A stretch of DNA of 64,000 nt from contig NZ_JAAIJY010000014.1 of assembly GCF_011752065.1 (NCBI RefSeq), forward strand, positions 1-64,000, written 5' to 3'. Both the position numbers and the translations under genes were made by a program. How positions within the stretch are numbered: the stretch's first letter is position 1; the number at the start of each line of letters is the position of its first letter. This DNA comes from Actinomyces sp. ZJ308 (GTDB lineage: Bacteria > Actinomycetota > Actinomycetes > Actinomycetales > Actinomycetaceae). The notes beneath the pieces are model-generated. The model was not told where the DNA came from, searched no databases, and saw only the letters and a list, made by a program, of their open reading frames with translations. Shown one piece after another: positions 1-8,327 of the stretch.

Positions 1-123
1 TCCATGAGCAAGCCGTCCTTCCCAGCAGGAGCGGTGAGATCTGGTGTAACACCACCGATCCTGCGAGGCCCTCACCCCATTGCCCAGCACCCACGCCGAC
101 CCACACCCCTTGGACTTACTCAT

Positions 124-741
124 CTAGCCCCAGATCCCGGAGCTGCCTCGGCGATGGGAGCCGACCAGGTGGGTATCGATGATCCCGATCGCCTCCATGA
201 GGGCGTGCATCGTCGTCGGGCCGACGAAGCGGAAACCGCGGCGCTTGAAGTCGCGGGACAGGGCCGCCGACTGCGGTGACTGCGTGGGGATGTCCGCGAG
301 CCGATGGGGCCGGGGCGTCTCCTCGGGCCGGTAGGACCACACCAGCCCCGCCAGGCCGCCGTCGACGTCGCCGGCCTCCCTGAGGCGCAGCGTCGCGCGG
401 GCGTTGGTGATGGTCGCCAGGATCTTGGCCCGGTTGCGCACGATCCCCGTATCCGCCAGCAGGCGGTCCACGTCCGTCTCCTCGAAGCCGGCCACGACCT
501 CGGGGTCGAATCCGGCGAAGGCCTCGCGGAAGGCCGGCCGCTTGCGCAGGATCGTCGCCCAGGACAGTCCCGACTGAAAGGCCTCCAGGCTCAACCGCTC
601 GAAGACGCCCCGCTCATCGCGCACCGGCATGCCCCACTCGGTGTCGTAGTACTCGCGCAGCAACGGGGCGGTGGCGGCCCAGACCGGCCTGGCCAGACCG
701 TCGTCGCCCACCACCAGGTCCGGGTTACCGGGCTCAGTCAC
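124..741 (-). CDS. tag: DNA-3-methyladenine glycosylase I (Tag family)
   Basis: Base-excision repair glycosylase that removes 3-methyladenine from alkylated DNA. The 205-residue product has the family core: an EYYDTEWGMP block near the N-terminus, the LSLEAFQSGLSWATIL helix region, RNRAKILATI, and the C-terminal FVGPTTMHALMEAIGIIDTH block. The reading frame is open far upstream, but a GTG at 741 is preceded by GAGGAGG five bases away and gives the usual length of about 190-200 residues. Compared with E. coli Tag (family knowledge), the N-terminal Cys and His of the zinc snap are replaced (ARPVWA; YYD instead of YHD), and the C-terminal Cys is Ser, so only one of four zinc ligands remains. Divergent from tsaD. 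The family call is secure; zinc binding is doubtful. Confidence 0.9.
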   Translation of the reverse strand: MTEPGNPDLVVGDDGLARPVWAATAPLLREYYDTEWGMPVRDERGVFERLSLEAFQSGLSWATILRKRPAFREAFAGFDPEVVAGFEETDVDRLLADTGIVRNRAKILATITNARATLRLREAGDVDGGLAGLVWSYRPEETPRPHRLADIPTQSPQSAALSRDFKRRGFRFVGPTTMHALMEAIGIIDTHLVGSHRRGSSGIWG

Positions 742-946
742 GGGTGCCTCCTCGTTCGTCGTGACGTCGTCGTGCCGTCGTTCGTGCGTGTCCGTCGCGC
801 CCGCGAGCCCCGTCTCCACGCGGCCTCTCGATCGGTCGGTCGTCACGGCTGCTGCGACGATAGCCGACACCGCCGGCCCCCGGTAGGAGCAGTGTCGGAA
901 GGCGCCCGGCGTCGGGCTGCATCGGCAGGCGATAGGCTGTGGGCTT

Positions 947-1993
947 GTGAGCGACCCCCTCATCCTCGGCATCGAGTCCACCTGCGACGAGACCGGCGTG
1001 GCCCTCGTGCGAGGCCGCGAGCTCCTCGCCGACGTCACCGCCACCTCCATGGACCAGTACGCGCGCTTCGGCGGGATCATCCCCGAGATCGCCTCGCGCG
1101 CCCACCTGGAGTCCTTCCTGCCCACCCTCGACGCCGCGCTGGAGAAGGCCGACGTCGATCTGGGCGAGGTCGACGCCGTCGCCGTGTGCGCCGGCCCCGG
1201 CCTCATCGGCTCCCTGACCGTCGGCATCTCCGCCGCCAAGGCCCTGGCCGCGAGCCTGGGCAGGCCGATCTACGGCGTCAACCACGTCATCGGGCACCTG
1301 GCGGTCGACGAGCTGGTCGACGGTCCCCTGCCCGATCGGTTCATCGGGCTCATCGTCTCCGGCGGCCACTCCAACCTCCTGAGCATCCGCGACATCGCCA
1401 CCGACGTCATCGAGCTCGGTGGCACCCTCGACGACGCCGCAGGCGAGGCCTTCGACAAGGTCGGCCGGCTCCTGGGGCTGCCCTACCCGGGCGGCCCGCA
1501 CGTGGACCGGCTCTCTCAGGAGGGTGACCGCGACGCCATCCGCTTCCCCCGCGGCCTGGCCGCGGGCAAGGACCGGGAGCGCCACCGCTACGACTTCTCC
1601 TTCTCCGGGCTCAAGACCGCCGTGGCCCGCTACGTCGAGTCCCTGGAGGATGCAGGCCAGGAGGTGCCCGGCGCCGACGTGTGCACCGCCTTCTCCGAAG
1701 CCGTCAACGACTCCCTGACGGCCAAGGCGGTTCAGGCCTGCCTGGACACCGGCTGCGACACGCTCGTCGTCGGAGGCGGGTACTCCGCCAACTCCCGCCT
1801 GCGGTCCCTGGCCGCCGAGCGCTGCGAGGCCGCCGGCATCACCCTGCGCCTGCCGCCGCTGCGCTTCTGCACCGACAACGGCGCCCAGATCGCAGCCCTG
1901 GGCTCGGCGGCCGTGCGCGCAGGCGTGGCCCCCAGCCCCATGGACTTCGCCCCGGACTCAGGGATGCCGCTGGACGTCAGCGTCGTTCAGTGA
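947..1993 (+). CDS. tsaD: tRNA N6-adenosine threonylcarbamoyltransferase TsaD
   Basis: Cytoplasmic ASKHA-fold enzyme that transfers the threonylcarbamoyl group to A37 of ANN-decoding tRNAs, working with TsaB and TsaE. The 348-residue length is normal. It begins with the [10 protein letters not shown] nucleotide-binding motif and carries the metal-binding NHVIGHL motif (His113 and His117) and the [11 protein letters not shown] block near the C-terminus. The GTG start at 947 has no convincing Shine-Dalgarno; a TAGGCT hexamer at 933-938 lies just upstream, so a very short or absent leader is possible. The 3' end overlaps the convergent TetR gene by 7 bases. Confidence 0.96.
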   Translation: MSDPLILGIESTCDETGVALVRGRELLADVTATSMDQYARFGGIIPEIASRAHLESFLPTLDAALEKADVDLGEVDAVAVCAGPGLIGSLTVGISAAKALAASLGRPIYGVNHVIGHLAVDELVDGPLPDRFIGLIVSGGHSNLLSIRDIATDVIELGGTLDDAAGEAFDKVGRLLGLPYPGGPHVDRLSQEGDRDAIRFPRGLAAGKDRERHRYDFSFSGLKTAVARYVESLEDAGQEVPGADVCTAFSEAVNDSLTAKAVQACLDTGCDTLVVGGGYSANSRLRSLAAERCEAAGITLRLPPLRFCTDNGAQIAALGSAAVRAGVAPSPMDFAPDSGMPLDVSVVQ

Positions 1994-2739
1994 TGGTCGC
2001 TCACTGACGCCTGCTGCGTCGTGCCGGCAGCGAGGCCGGCGGCCACGCCCCGGATGATGATCTCGATCTTGCGGTCCAGCCCGCCGCGGTCCAGCCAGCT
2101 CTCGTTCGGGGTCAGCGCCTCGGGCAGGGACGGCACCCGGCTGGTGGCCGCCAGGCGGCTCGCCTCCTCCAGCCCCGTGGAACCCCCGCGCCCGGAGGCG
2201 AGGGCGTTCTCCGGCGGCTCCTGCCCAGTCGGCGCAGGCAGGCCGGAGCGACCGACGGGGGAGCGCATGACCTCGATCTGTGCGTGCGTGGAGATGACGG
2301 TGTCGCCCACGAAGTCCAGAACCACCCCGGCCTCCTCGGCCTGGAGGCCTCCGTCAACCAGCACCTGACACGCCTGGGACACGGGGCCGGCGAAGAGCTG
2401 GTGCGCCCACGGCACCCCCATGATGACGCCGGCCAGACCCGGGTACTGCTCCAGCATCCCCCAGACGGCCTCAACGTGTGCCCGGACCGTCTCGGGCCAG
2501 CTCCTCCCGGGGCGCGGGACCTCGAGTCGGGAGGCGATCCGCTCCAGGCAGGCGGCCAGCAGGTCCTCACGCGAGGCGATCGTGCGGTACAGCCCGGAGA
2601 CCGCCACGCCCAGCCGCTTGGCCACCGCGGTCAGCGTGAAGTCCGCGATGCCGAGCTCAAGTGCCGCGTCGACGACGTCGTCGCGCGAGAAACCGGGTCT
2701 CGGTCCGGTCGGTCGGCCCAGTCGCGCCAGTGATGCCAT
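1987..2739 (-). CDS. TetR-family transcriptional regulator
   Basis: A 250-residue one-component repressor. The N-terminal helix-turn-helix is clear ([20 protein letters not shown], then [16 protein letters not shown]), and a larger ligand-binding domain follows. The C-terminal half contains a Gly/Pro-rich disordered stretch around residues 165-190 that TetR proteins usually lack. It is transcribed divergently from the fused ABC transporter at 2860, and the 120-bp gap holds a perfect 7+7 inverted repeat that is its most likely operator. The ligand cannot be read from sequence; a substrate of the neighbouring transporter is an inference. Confidence 0.88.
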   Translation of the reverse strand: MASLARLGRPTGPRPGFSRDDVVDAALELGIADFTLTAVAKRLGVAVSGLYRTIASREDLLAACLERIASRLEVPRPGRSWPETVRAHVEAVWGMLEQYPGLAGVIMGVPWAHQLFAGPVSQACQVLVDGGLQAEEAGVVLDFVGDTVISTHAQIEVMRSPVGRSGLPAPTGQEPPENALASGRGGSTGLEEASRLAATSRVPSLPEALTPNESWLDRGGLDRKIEIIIRGVAAGLAAGTTQQASVSDHH

Positions 2740-2792
2740 GGCAGCACCGTAGTGCGTCGCGACGACGGTTGCTCCCGGTTCAGCGGCGAGAG

Positions 2793-2806
2793 TAAGGTGT
2801 GCCTTA
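2793..2806. promoter_or_regulatory. candidate iron box (DtxR/IdeR-like) before the fused ABC transporter
   Basis: TAAGG-TGTG-CCTTA is a perfect 5+5 palindrome. Extended to 19 bases it matches the actinobacterial DtxR/IdeR consensus (TTAGGTTAGCCTAACCTAA, quoted from family knowledge) at most positions of the left half and centre. It lies 54 bp before the transporter ATG. Iron control is an inference that fits the siderophore-type transporter. Confidence 0.45.
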
Positions 2807-2811
2807 TCGAG

Positions 2812-2830
2812 TTCTGAAATATATTCAGAA
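2812..2830. promoter_or_regulatory. candidate TetR operator, perfect inverted repeat
   Basis: TTCTGAA-ATATA-TTCAGAA, arms of 7 bp identical on both strands, inside an AT-rich patch between the divergent TetR gene and the ABC transporter. Size and position are typical of a TetR operator, and it would cover the transporter promoter. Confidence 0.6.
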
Positions 2831-2859
2831 TTAGAGTCGACGGAAGGATGAGGTTCCTG

Positions 2860-5800
2860 ATGAGCACGCAGACTCAGTCGTCATCGAGGACGTCGCCGCA
2901 GCCCTCGGCAGGCGCTCAGGCCGCTGAGGCATCAGGTGAGCAAACCCGGCAGAGCAACGCCCAGCGCTCGCGCGAGGGGCAGGCCGCCATCGCCCGCCTC
3001 GGCGCCCCCGTGCGCACCCGCCTGCGGATCGGCCAGGTCCTCGTCCTGCTCTCCGCGGTTCTGGCAGTGGCGCCGTACGTTGCGCTGGTCCAGCTCGGCG
3101 ACATCCTTCTGCGCGCCTACCGGGCCGGGGTGGGGCCCGACCCGCAGCAGGTGCGCTCCGCCGTCATGATGCTCGTGAGCACCTACTCCGCCCGCCTGCT
3201 CCTGTACTTCCTGGCCCTGCTCATCACCCACCTGGCCGACCTGTCCCTGCGCGACCGGCTGCGGCGCGACATCGTTGACCGCATCTCCCACGCCCCGCTG
3301 GCCTGGTTCACCGCCTCCACCTCCGGACGGATCCGCAAGGCCGTCCAGGACGACACGACCCTGGTTCACACCGTCATCGCCCACGGCCCCGTCGAGCGTC
3401 TCAACGCCGTCGTCACTCCGCTGGCGCTGCTGGCGTGCGCCTTCTGGATCGACTGGCGACTGGCCCTGCTGGCGGTCTCCACGCTCGTCCTCTACGTGCT
3501 CACCTACTCGGTGTCCATGCGCGGCATGAACGAGAAGACCGTTGAGATGGACCGCAAGCTCGCGGCCATCTCCTCCACCATGGTCGAGTTCGTCTCCGGC
3601 ATCGGTGTGGTCAAGGCCTTCGGGCGGGTGGGGCGCGCCCACTCGGCCTACCTCACCGCGGCCGACGAGTTCTCCGCCTTCTACCGGGCCTGGGCGATGC
3701 CCCTGGTGACCATCACCTGCCTGTCCTTCACCTGGGTCTCGATCCCGGTGCTCCTCCTGGTCAACCTCGGCGGCGGGGCGCTGCTCATCCAGGCCGGCGC
3801 CGTCACCCTGCCCCAGGTCCTGGCCACGACCCTGGTCGCCCTGGTCCTGCCCGCCGCGCTCATCACCATCGCCTCGATCTCCTGGTCCTACCAGATGGCC
3901 GGAGCGGCGGCCCTGCGCCTGTGCGAGGTCCTCGACACCCCCGTTCTGCCAGCCGCCGGCCGCCCTGAGCGGCCCCGCGCAGCACTCGTCGAGATCAATC
4001 GCGTCTCCTTCTCCTACGGGGAAACCCTCGCCGTCGACGACGCCTCTCTCGTCCTGGAGCCGGGCACCGTCACGGCCCTGCTGGGTCCCTCCGGATCGGG
4101 CAAGTCGACACTGGCCACCCTCATCGCCCGCTTCGCCGACCCCGACGCCGGAGCCGTGCGCATCGGCGGGGTGGACCTGCGGGACATGGATGAGACGACT
4201 CTGTACTCCACCGTCTCCTTCGTCCTCCAGGACGCCCAGCTGCTCGGGACCACCGTGCGGGAGAACATCGCGCTGGGACGCCCCGACGCCGACCTGGACC
4301 AGGTACGAGCCGCCGCCCGTGTCGCCCGCGTCGATGAGGAGATCATGGCGCTGCCGGACGGCTACGACACCGTCCTGGGGCAGGACACCGCCCTGTCCGG
4401 AGGCCAGGAGCAGCGCATCGCCATCGCCCGTGCCGTCCTGCTGGACACTCCCGTCATCCTGCTCGACGAGGCCACTGCCATGGCCGATCCCGAGTCCGAG
4501 GCCGAGATCCAGGAGGCGCTCAGCGCCCTGGTCGAGGAGCGAACCGTTCTGGTGATCGCCCACCGCCCGGCCGCCGTGCGCGGCGCCGACCGCATCGCCG
4601 TCATGGAGCGTGGACGCATCGTTGCTGCCGGCACCCATGACGACCTCGTCGACGAGCCCCACTACCGGGCCCTCCTGCGGCAGACCGGCGAGCTCGACGG
4701 CGCCTCCGGCCCGGCTGGCGAGAGCCCCATGACCGGGACGGACGGGCTCGCCCCGGCTGGCGAGAGCCCCGTGACCGGGACGGACGGGCTCGCCCCGGCC
4801 GACGACGAACCGGCCAGTCAGGTCTCTGCCGATCGGTCCCCGGACGCCGCCGACCAGCTGGACCACGCCGGTTCCGTCACTCCGGTCCCGACGCCGGTCA
4901 CCGGTGCCTCCGGGGCCGTGCGCTCCCTGCTGGCCCGCTTCCGCAGGCTCATGCTCGACTCCTCCTGGAGCCAGACGCGCACGAGCCTCATCCTGGCGGT
5001 CGCCAACGGCCTCGCCTCCGGGACCGCCCTGGTCTCGCTCCTGCCCGCCTCGGTCGCTCTGGGCAGCGGTGCGCCCCGATGGGGACTGTCCTTCGGCGGA
5101 TGGCTCGTCGTCCTCATCGTCTGCGGCGTCGTCGCCGCCGTGACCGAGTTCCAGGGACAGCGCCGAGGAATGTCCGGGGCGCTCGGCTTCATGCACGACG
5201 TCCACCACGCGGTCGGCGACCGGATCGCCCGCCTGCCTCTGCGATGGTTCAACGCCGACTCCGCGGGGACCCTGTCGCGGGCCGTCAGCCAGGAGATGGT
5301 GGCCCTGGGGGAGTCCGCCGCCCACTTCATGTACATGCTCACCTCCACGACTGCCGCCTGCGTCGTCGTCTGGGCAGGCTCGTGGGCCTGGGACTGGCGC
5401 CTGGGCCTCCTGCTGACGGTGGCCGCCCCCCTGTTCGCCGGACTCGTGCGCACCGCGCGCCGTCTGATGGACCACGGAAAGTCGATCTCCGAGCCCGCCG
5501 AGCGCGAGCTGGCAACCCGCGTCGTCGAGATCGCCCGCTGTCAGGGGGCCCTGCGCTCGTGCCGGGCCGCCACCGGTTACAGCCGCCTGAGGGCCGCCTT
5601 CGACGACGGAGTCCGTGCCTCAAGGCGCGCCCTGTGGTGGGAGACCGCCGGCAACGTCGTCAACGGCGCACTGAGCCAGGTCGTCGTCGTGGCCATGATC
5701 GGCCTGACCGCCTCCTTCGCCGTCTCCGGAACCATGGAGCCGCTCGTGGCCGTCGCCATCATCGGCATGTGCCTGCGATTCACCACCATGCTCGACGACA

Positions 5801-6672
5801 TCAGCGGGGCCGTCATGGGCATGGAGGAGCGTCGCCAGATGATGAACCACCTCGACGCCGTCATGGACGCCGAGCTCATGGCCGAGCCGCAGACCCGTGC
5901 CACGCTGCCCGATCCAGGTGCCGTCGAGCTCGACGACGTCGTCTTCGGCTACCGCGCCGGCGATCCCGTCCTGGCCGGGGTGTCGGTGAGCGTGCCCGCA
6001 CGCACCATGTGCGCGATCGTGGGCCCCTCGGGCAGCGGCAAGACGACCATCGCCCGCCTGGTCGCCCGCTTCTGGGACACCGACGCCGGGACTGTGCGCG
6101 TAGGCGGTACCGACGTGCGTGATATGCCGACCGCCCAGCTCATGGAGCAGCTCTCCATGGTCTTCCAGGACGTCTACCTCTTCGACGACACCCTGGACGC
6201 CAACATCCGTATCGGCAACCCGGCGGCCGACGACGATCAGGTGCGCTGGGCAGCGGACCTCGCCGGCGTCACCGAGATCGTCGACCGTCTGCCCCACGGC
6301 TGGGACACCCGTGTGGGCGAGGGCGGGCGGGCCCTGTCCGGCGGCGAGCGCCAGCGCGTCTCCATCGCCCGGGCCCTGCTCAAGCGCGCACCGGTCGTCC
6401 TGCTCGACGAGGCCACCAGCGCCCTGGACGCGGAGAACGAGGCCAATATCGTGGCCGCGATGCAGGAGCTGCGACGCACCTCGACGCTCATCGTCATCGC
6501 CCACAAGCTCGAGACGATCGCTGCGGCCGACCAGGTCATCGTCCTCGACGACGCCGGACACGTCGCCCAGCACGGACGGCACGAGGACCTTGTGACGGCC
6601 GACGGCCCCTACCGCAGCTTCTGGGAGCAGCGCACCCGGGCCCGCGGTTGGCAGCTCGTGTCAAAGAGCTGA
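2860..6672 (+). CDS. fused two-half ABC transporter, IrtAB/YbtPQ-like (probable siderophore transport)
   Basis: One 1270-residue polypeptide carries two complete TMD-NBD halves. The first NBD has Walker A GPSGSGKST at about residue 409, signature LSGGQEQR and Walker B ILLDEATAMADPESE. The second has Walker A GPSGSGKTT at about 1055, signature LSGGERQR and LLDEATSALD. The 'DEATAxADPESE' form of the first half is typical of the exporter-fold iron-siderophore importers (IrtA, YbtP) and their relatives, and a candidate iron box sits upstream. Start chosen at ATG 2860: GGATGAGG lies 6-7 bases ahead, whereas the ATG at 2848 abuts its own purine tract. The linker contains a 14-residue tandem duplication (residues 618-645). 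Direction of transport is not decided by sequence; lipid or drug export remains possible. A strong terminator follows. Confidence 0.85.
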   Translation: MSTQTQSSSRTSPQPSAGAQAAEASGEQTRQSNAQRSREGQAAIARLGAPVRTRLRIGQVLVLLSAVLAVAPYVALVQLGDILLRAYRAGVGPDPQQVRSAVMMLVSTYSARLLLYFLALLITHLADLSLRDRLRRDIVDRISHAPLAWFTASTSGRIRKAVQDDTTLVHTVIAHGPVERLNAVVTPLALLACAFWIDWRLALLAVSTLVLYVLTYSVSMRGMNEKTVEMDRKLAAISSTMVEFVSGIGVVKAFGRVGRAHSAYLTAADEFSAFYRAWAMPLVTITCLSFTWVSIPVLLLVNLGGGALLIQAGAVTLPQVLATTLVALVLPAALITIASISWSYQMAGAAALRLCEVLDTPVLPAAGRPERPRAALVEINRVSFSYGETLAVDDASLVLEPGTVTALLGPSGSGKSTLATLIARFADPDAGAVRIGGVDLRDMDETTLYSTVSFVLQDAQLLGTTVRENIALGRPDADLDQVRAAARVARVDEEIMALPDGYDTVLGQDTALSGGQEQRIAIARAVLLDTPVILLDEATAMADPESEAEIQEALSALVEERTVLVIAHRPAAVRGADRIAVMERGRIVAAGTHDDLVDEPHYRALLRQTGELDGASGPAGESPMTGTDGLAPAGESPVTGTDGLAPADDEPASQVSADRSPDAADQLDHAGSVTPVPTPVTGASGAVRSLLARFRRLMLDSSWSQTRTSLILAVANGLASGTALVSLLPASVALGSGAPRWGLSFGGWLVVLIVCGVVAAVTEFQGQRRGMSGALGFMHDVHHAVGDRIARLPLRWFNADSAGTLSRAVSQEMVALGESAAHFMYMLTSTTAACVVVWAGSWAWDWRLGLLLTVAAPLFAGLVRTARRLMDHGKSISEPAERELATRVVEIARCQGALRSCRAATGYSRLRAAFDDGVRASRRALWWETAGNVVNGALSQVVVVAMIGLTASFAVSGTMEPLVAVAIIGMCLRFTTMLDDISGAVMGMEERRQMMNHLDAVMDAELMAEPQTRATLPDPGAVELDDVVFGYRAGDPVLAGVSVSVPARTMCAIVGPSGSGKTTIARLVARFWDTDAGTVRVGGTDVRDMPTAQLMEQLSMVFQDVYLFDDTLDANIRIGNPAADDDQVRWAADLAGVTEIVDRLPHGWDTRVGEGGRALSGGERQRVSIARALLKRAPVVLLDEATSALDAENEANIVAAMQELRRTSTLIVIAHKLETIAAADQVIVLDDAGHVAQHGRHEDLVTADGPYRSFWEQRTRARGWQLVSKS
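4711..4794 (+). repeat. 42-bp in-frame tandem duplication in the ABC linker
   Basis: Two adjacent 42-bp units (4711-4752, 4753-4794) differ at one base (ATG versus GTG codon). They encode PAGESPMTGTDGLA followed by PAGESPVTGTDGLA in the flexible linker between the two halves. The near-identity suggests a recent duplication and possible length variation among strains. Confidence 0.9.
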
Positions 6673-6697
6673 GAACCGTTGGCCGGGAAGTAAGAGT

Positions 6698-6738
6698 CCG
6701 GCCCGTGCCCGGTCCGAACCGGACCGGGCACGGGCCGG
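6698..6738. terminator. intrinsic terminator after the ABC transporter
   Basis: Perfect 18-bp stem (6698-6715 with 6721-6738) and a GAACC loop, without a U-tract, as is common in high-GC actinobacteria. It separates the transporter from the convergent membrane protein gene. Confidence 0.8.
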
Positions 6739-6781
6739 GTCGTGTGAGGCGCTGCCGAGATGCTGCCGGCGTACGGGGGCG

Positions 6782-7351
6782 TTATCCGTTCATGGGGTCC
6801 ATGGCGTTGATCCGTTCAACGATTCGCTCCGCCCGGGCCTCGGTGCGTTTGCGGAAGATTCCCTGGGCGTAGGCGCCGGGCAGGACGACCTCCTTCTCGT
6901 CGAGGGCGACAACGACCTTGCACACGGTCATTGACCAGCTGCCGTACATGTGAGCGGTGCTGATCCAGATGCGATTATGGGCCTGCTGCCAGCTCAGCTT
7001 CTTCACACGTCCAGTGGGCGAGTGAAGCTCAAGTCCCTCGGAGCTGACGACGGTGCGGATGCGCGTCACGCCGATCGGTACCGCGAGCAGAAGTAGCCCG
7101 AAAACGGCGATGGCGGCGCTGACGGCAGCAATTTCTCCGAGGGTTCCTCGTGTGATCCCTACTGTCACCATGAAGGCGGCAAGACCGATCAGGGCGACGC
7201 CTACCAGGCCAGTGAGAACCCCGCACAGGAGGGTGAGCCATCCCGGGCGGACGGTCAGCGGCGGCCGTCCGCCCGCGGGCGGCTGAGACGGGGTGCTCGC
7301 CCGGTTGGTGGGGAGAGTGTCAAGAGAGGAGTGGGAGGGGAGTGAAGTCAT
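6782..7351 (-). CDS. two-helix membrane protein with PH-like C-terminal domain, unknown function
   Basis: A 189-residue protein with a polar Pro/Ser-rich N-terminus, two hydrophobic segments (WLTLLCGVLTGLVGVALIGL and IAVFGLLLLAVPIGV), and a soluble C-terminal domain (VVSSEGLELHSPTGRVKKLSWQ...) resembling bacterial PH-like domains. Start taken at ATG 7351; a TTG at 7387 in the same frame would add 12 residues. It is arranged divergently with another two-helix PH-like protein at 7674, and the two may be distant paralogues. No specific role can be assigned. Confidence 0.7.
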   Translation of the reverse strand: MTSLPSHSSLDTLPTNRASTPSQPPAGGRPPLTVRPGWLTLLCGVLTGLVGVALIGLAAFMVTVGITRGTLGEIAAVSAAIAVFGLLLLAVPIGVTRIRTVVSSEGLELHSPTGRVKKLSWQQAHNRIWISTAHMYGSWSMTVCKVVVALDEKEVVLPGAYAQGIFRKRTEARAERIVERINAMDPMNG

Positions 7352-7673
7352 GGGCGCGAATGTAGACTGAGTAATATTGAAACGCAATCTTTCGACGCAT
7401 TAAGACGACCTAAATTAGGCTGCGTGGAAAATATGTGATGCGGGTGGGTGTGGTATGGCGCTCTCCGTGTCGTGGGCGGGTTCTGCGAAGTGGTACCTTG
7501 GTCCTGTGTTGGCGCGGAATCTGATGGTTGTATCAGTTGTTTTCGAGCTGGATTTGAAAATGATCCATATCATTCCAGGCCTATTATTGGTGCTTGTTTT
7601 GCGGCATGGTTGACGCGTATCGTTCCCTCCTGCGTTCCCCGCTGTTTTTCCTGGATGAAGAAAAGGAGAATTC
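7352..7673. other. AT-richer divergent intergenic region
   Basis: About 320 bases, clearly poorer in G+C than the flanks, between two divergent membrane-protein genes. It holds a perfect palindrome CCTAAATTAGG at 7409-7419 and promoter-like AT-rich patches. I see no credible gene; open frames crossing it are shadows. Confidence 0.6.
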
Positions 7674-8279
7674 GTGTCCGCTCCTTCTGCCGCTGTGCAC
7701 GCCGATCCCTCAGCCCGTGTTCTCACCGCCAGCTCTGCGGTGCTTCGCGGAAAGATCGGAGCGTTCGCTGTCTTCGTGCTCGTCGGGCTGGTGAGTGTGT
7801 GCCTGTGGACGGGATTCCCGGTGGACCTGATGTCGCAGTCCCGCAGGCTGCCCATGTTCGCGATCATGGGCATGGTGGCGTGCGTCATCGGGCTGCCGCT
7901 GAGCCTGGTGGATCTGTGGCGCTATCTCTCCGGTCCCAAGCCGACCCTGGTCATCGACTCCGTGGGAGTGCACGACCACCTCAGTCGCGACTCGGTGGGT
8001 CTCATCCGGTGGGAGGAGATCGAGGGATTCAATGCGCGCACGCTCAACGGCTGGCTCAAGATCGGCAACAACGACTGCGTCCTGGTCTACCTGCGCGCGC
8101 CACAGGCAACCCTGGAGCGCCTGCGTCCCACGCTGCCGCCCCGAGTGGTGCGCCGGATGGAGAGGAGCTTCTCCCATGGTCACACGACGATCCCGATCCC
8201 CGCTCTTCTGGGGATCCCCGTCACCAGCATGACCAGCCTCCTGCGTGACGAGATGGGGAAGCGGACCGGTCGCTCCTGA
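7674..8279 (+). CDS. two-helix membrane protein with PH-like domain (STM3941-like), unknown function
   Basis: A 201-residue protein with two hydrophobic segments (IGAFAVFVLVGLVSVCLW and FAIMGMVACVIGLPLSLVDLW) followed by a soluble domain beginning PTLVIDSVGVHDHLSRDSVGLIRWEEIEGF, the pattern of STM3941/PH-like membrane proteins. GTG start at 7674 with AAAGGAG six to seven bases upstream. Divergent partner of the gene at 6782-7351. Function unknown. Confidence 0.8.
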   Translation: MSAPSAAVHADPSARVLTASSAVLRGKIGAFAVFVLVGLVSVCLWTGFPVDLMSQSRRLPMFAIMGMVACVIGLPLSLVDLWRYLSGPKPTLVIDSVGVHDHLSRDSVGLIRWEEIEGFNARTLNGWLKIGNNDCVLVYLRAPQATLERLRPTLPPRVVRRMERSFSHGHTTIPIPALLGIPVTSMTSLLRDEMGKRTGRS

Positions 8280-8327
8280 CCCGGTTGCCTGCACCGCCGA
8301 GACGTCCGGCGGTCCAGGGCGGACTTA

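Noticed and set aside
1-123. Possible gene end or tRNA at the window start
   Set aside because: No cloverleaf, no family similarity and no clear terminator could be supported in these 123 bases.
742-1239. Upstream extension of the tag reading frame to 371 residues
   Set aside because: The extra 166 residues overlap tsaD on the other strand and resemble no domain; GTG 741 has a strong ribosome site.
304-1527. Plus-strand 407-codon frame across tag and tsaD
   Set aside because: Overlaps two well-supported genes in other frames and is composed of Arg/Pro/Gly-rich shadow sequence.
2932-5475. Very long minus-strand open frame (847 codons) opposite the ABC transporter
   Set aside because: It is the GC-skewed shadow of the real gene: low-complexity Gly/Asp/Val/Gln composition, no start signal and no family motif.
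7448-8248. 266-codon frame overlapping the PH-like membrane protein
   Set aside because: Out of frame with the gene that has the GTG plus AAAGGAG start and hydrophobic segments; its own sequence has no coherent domain.
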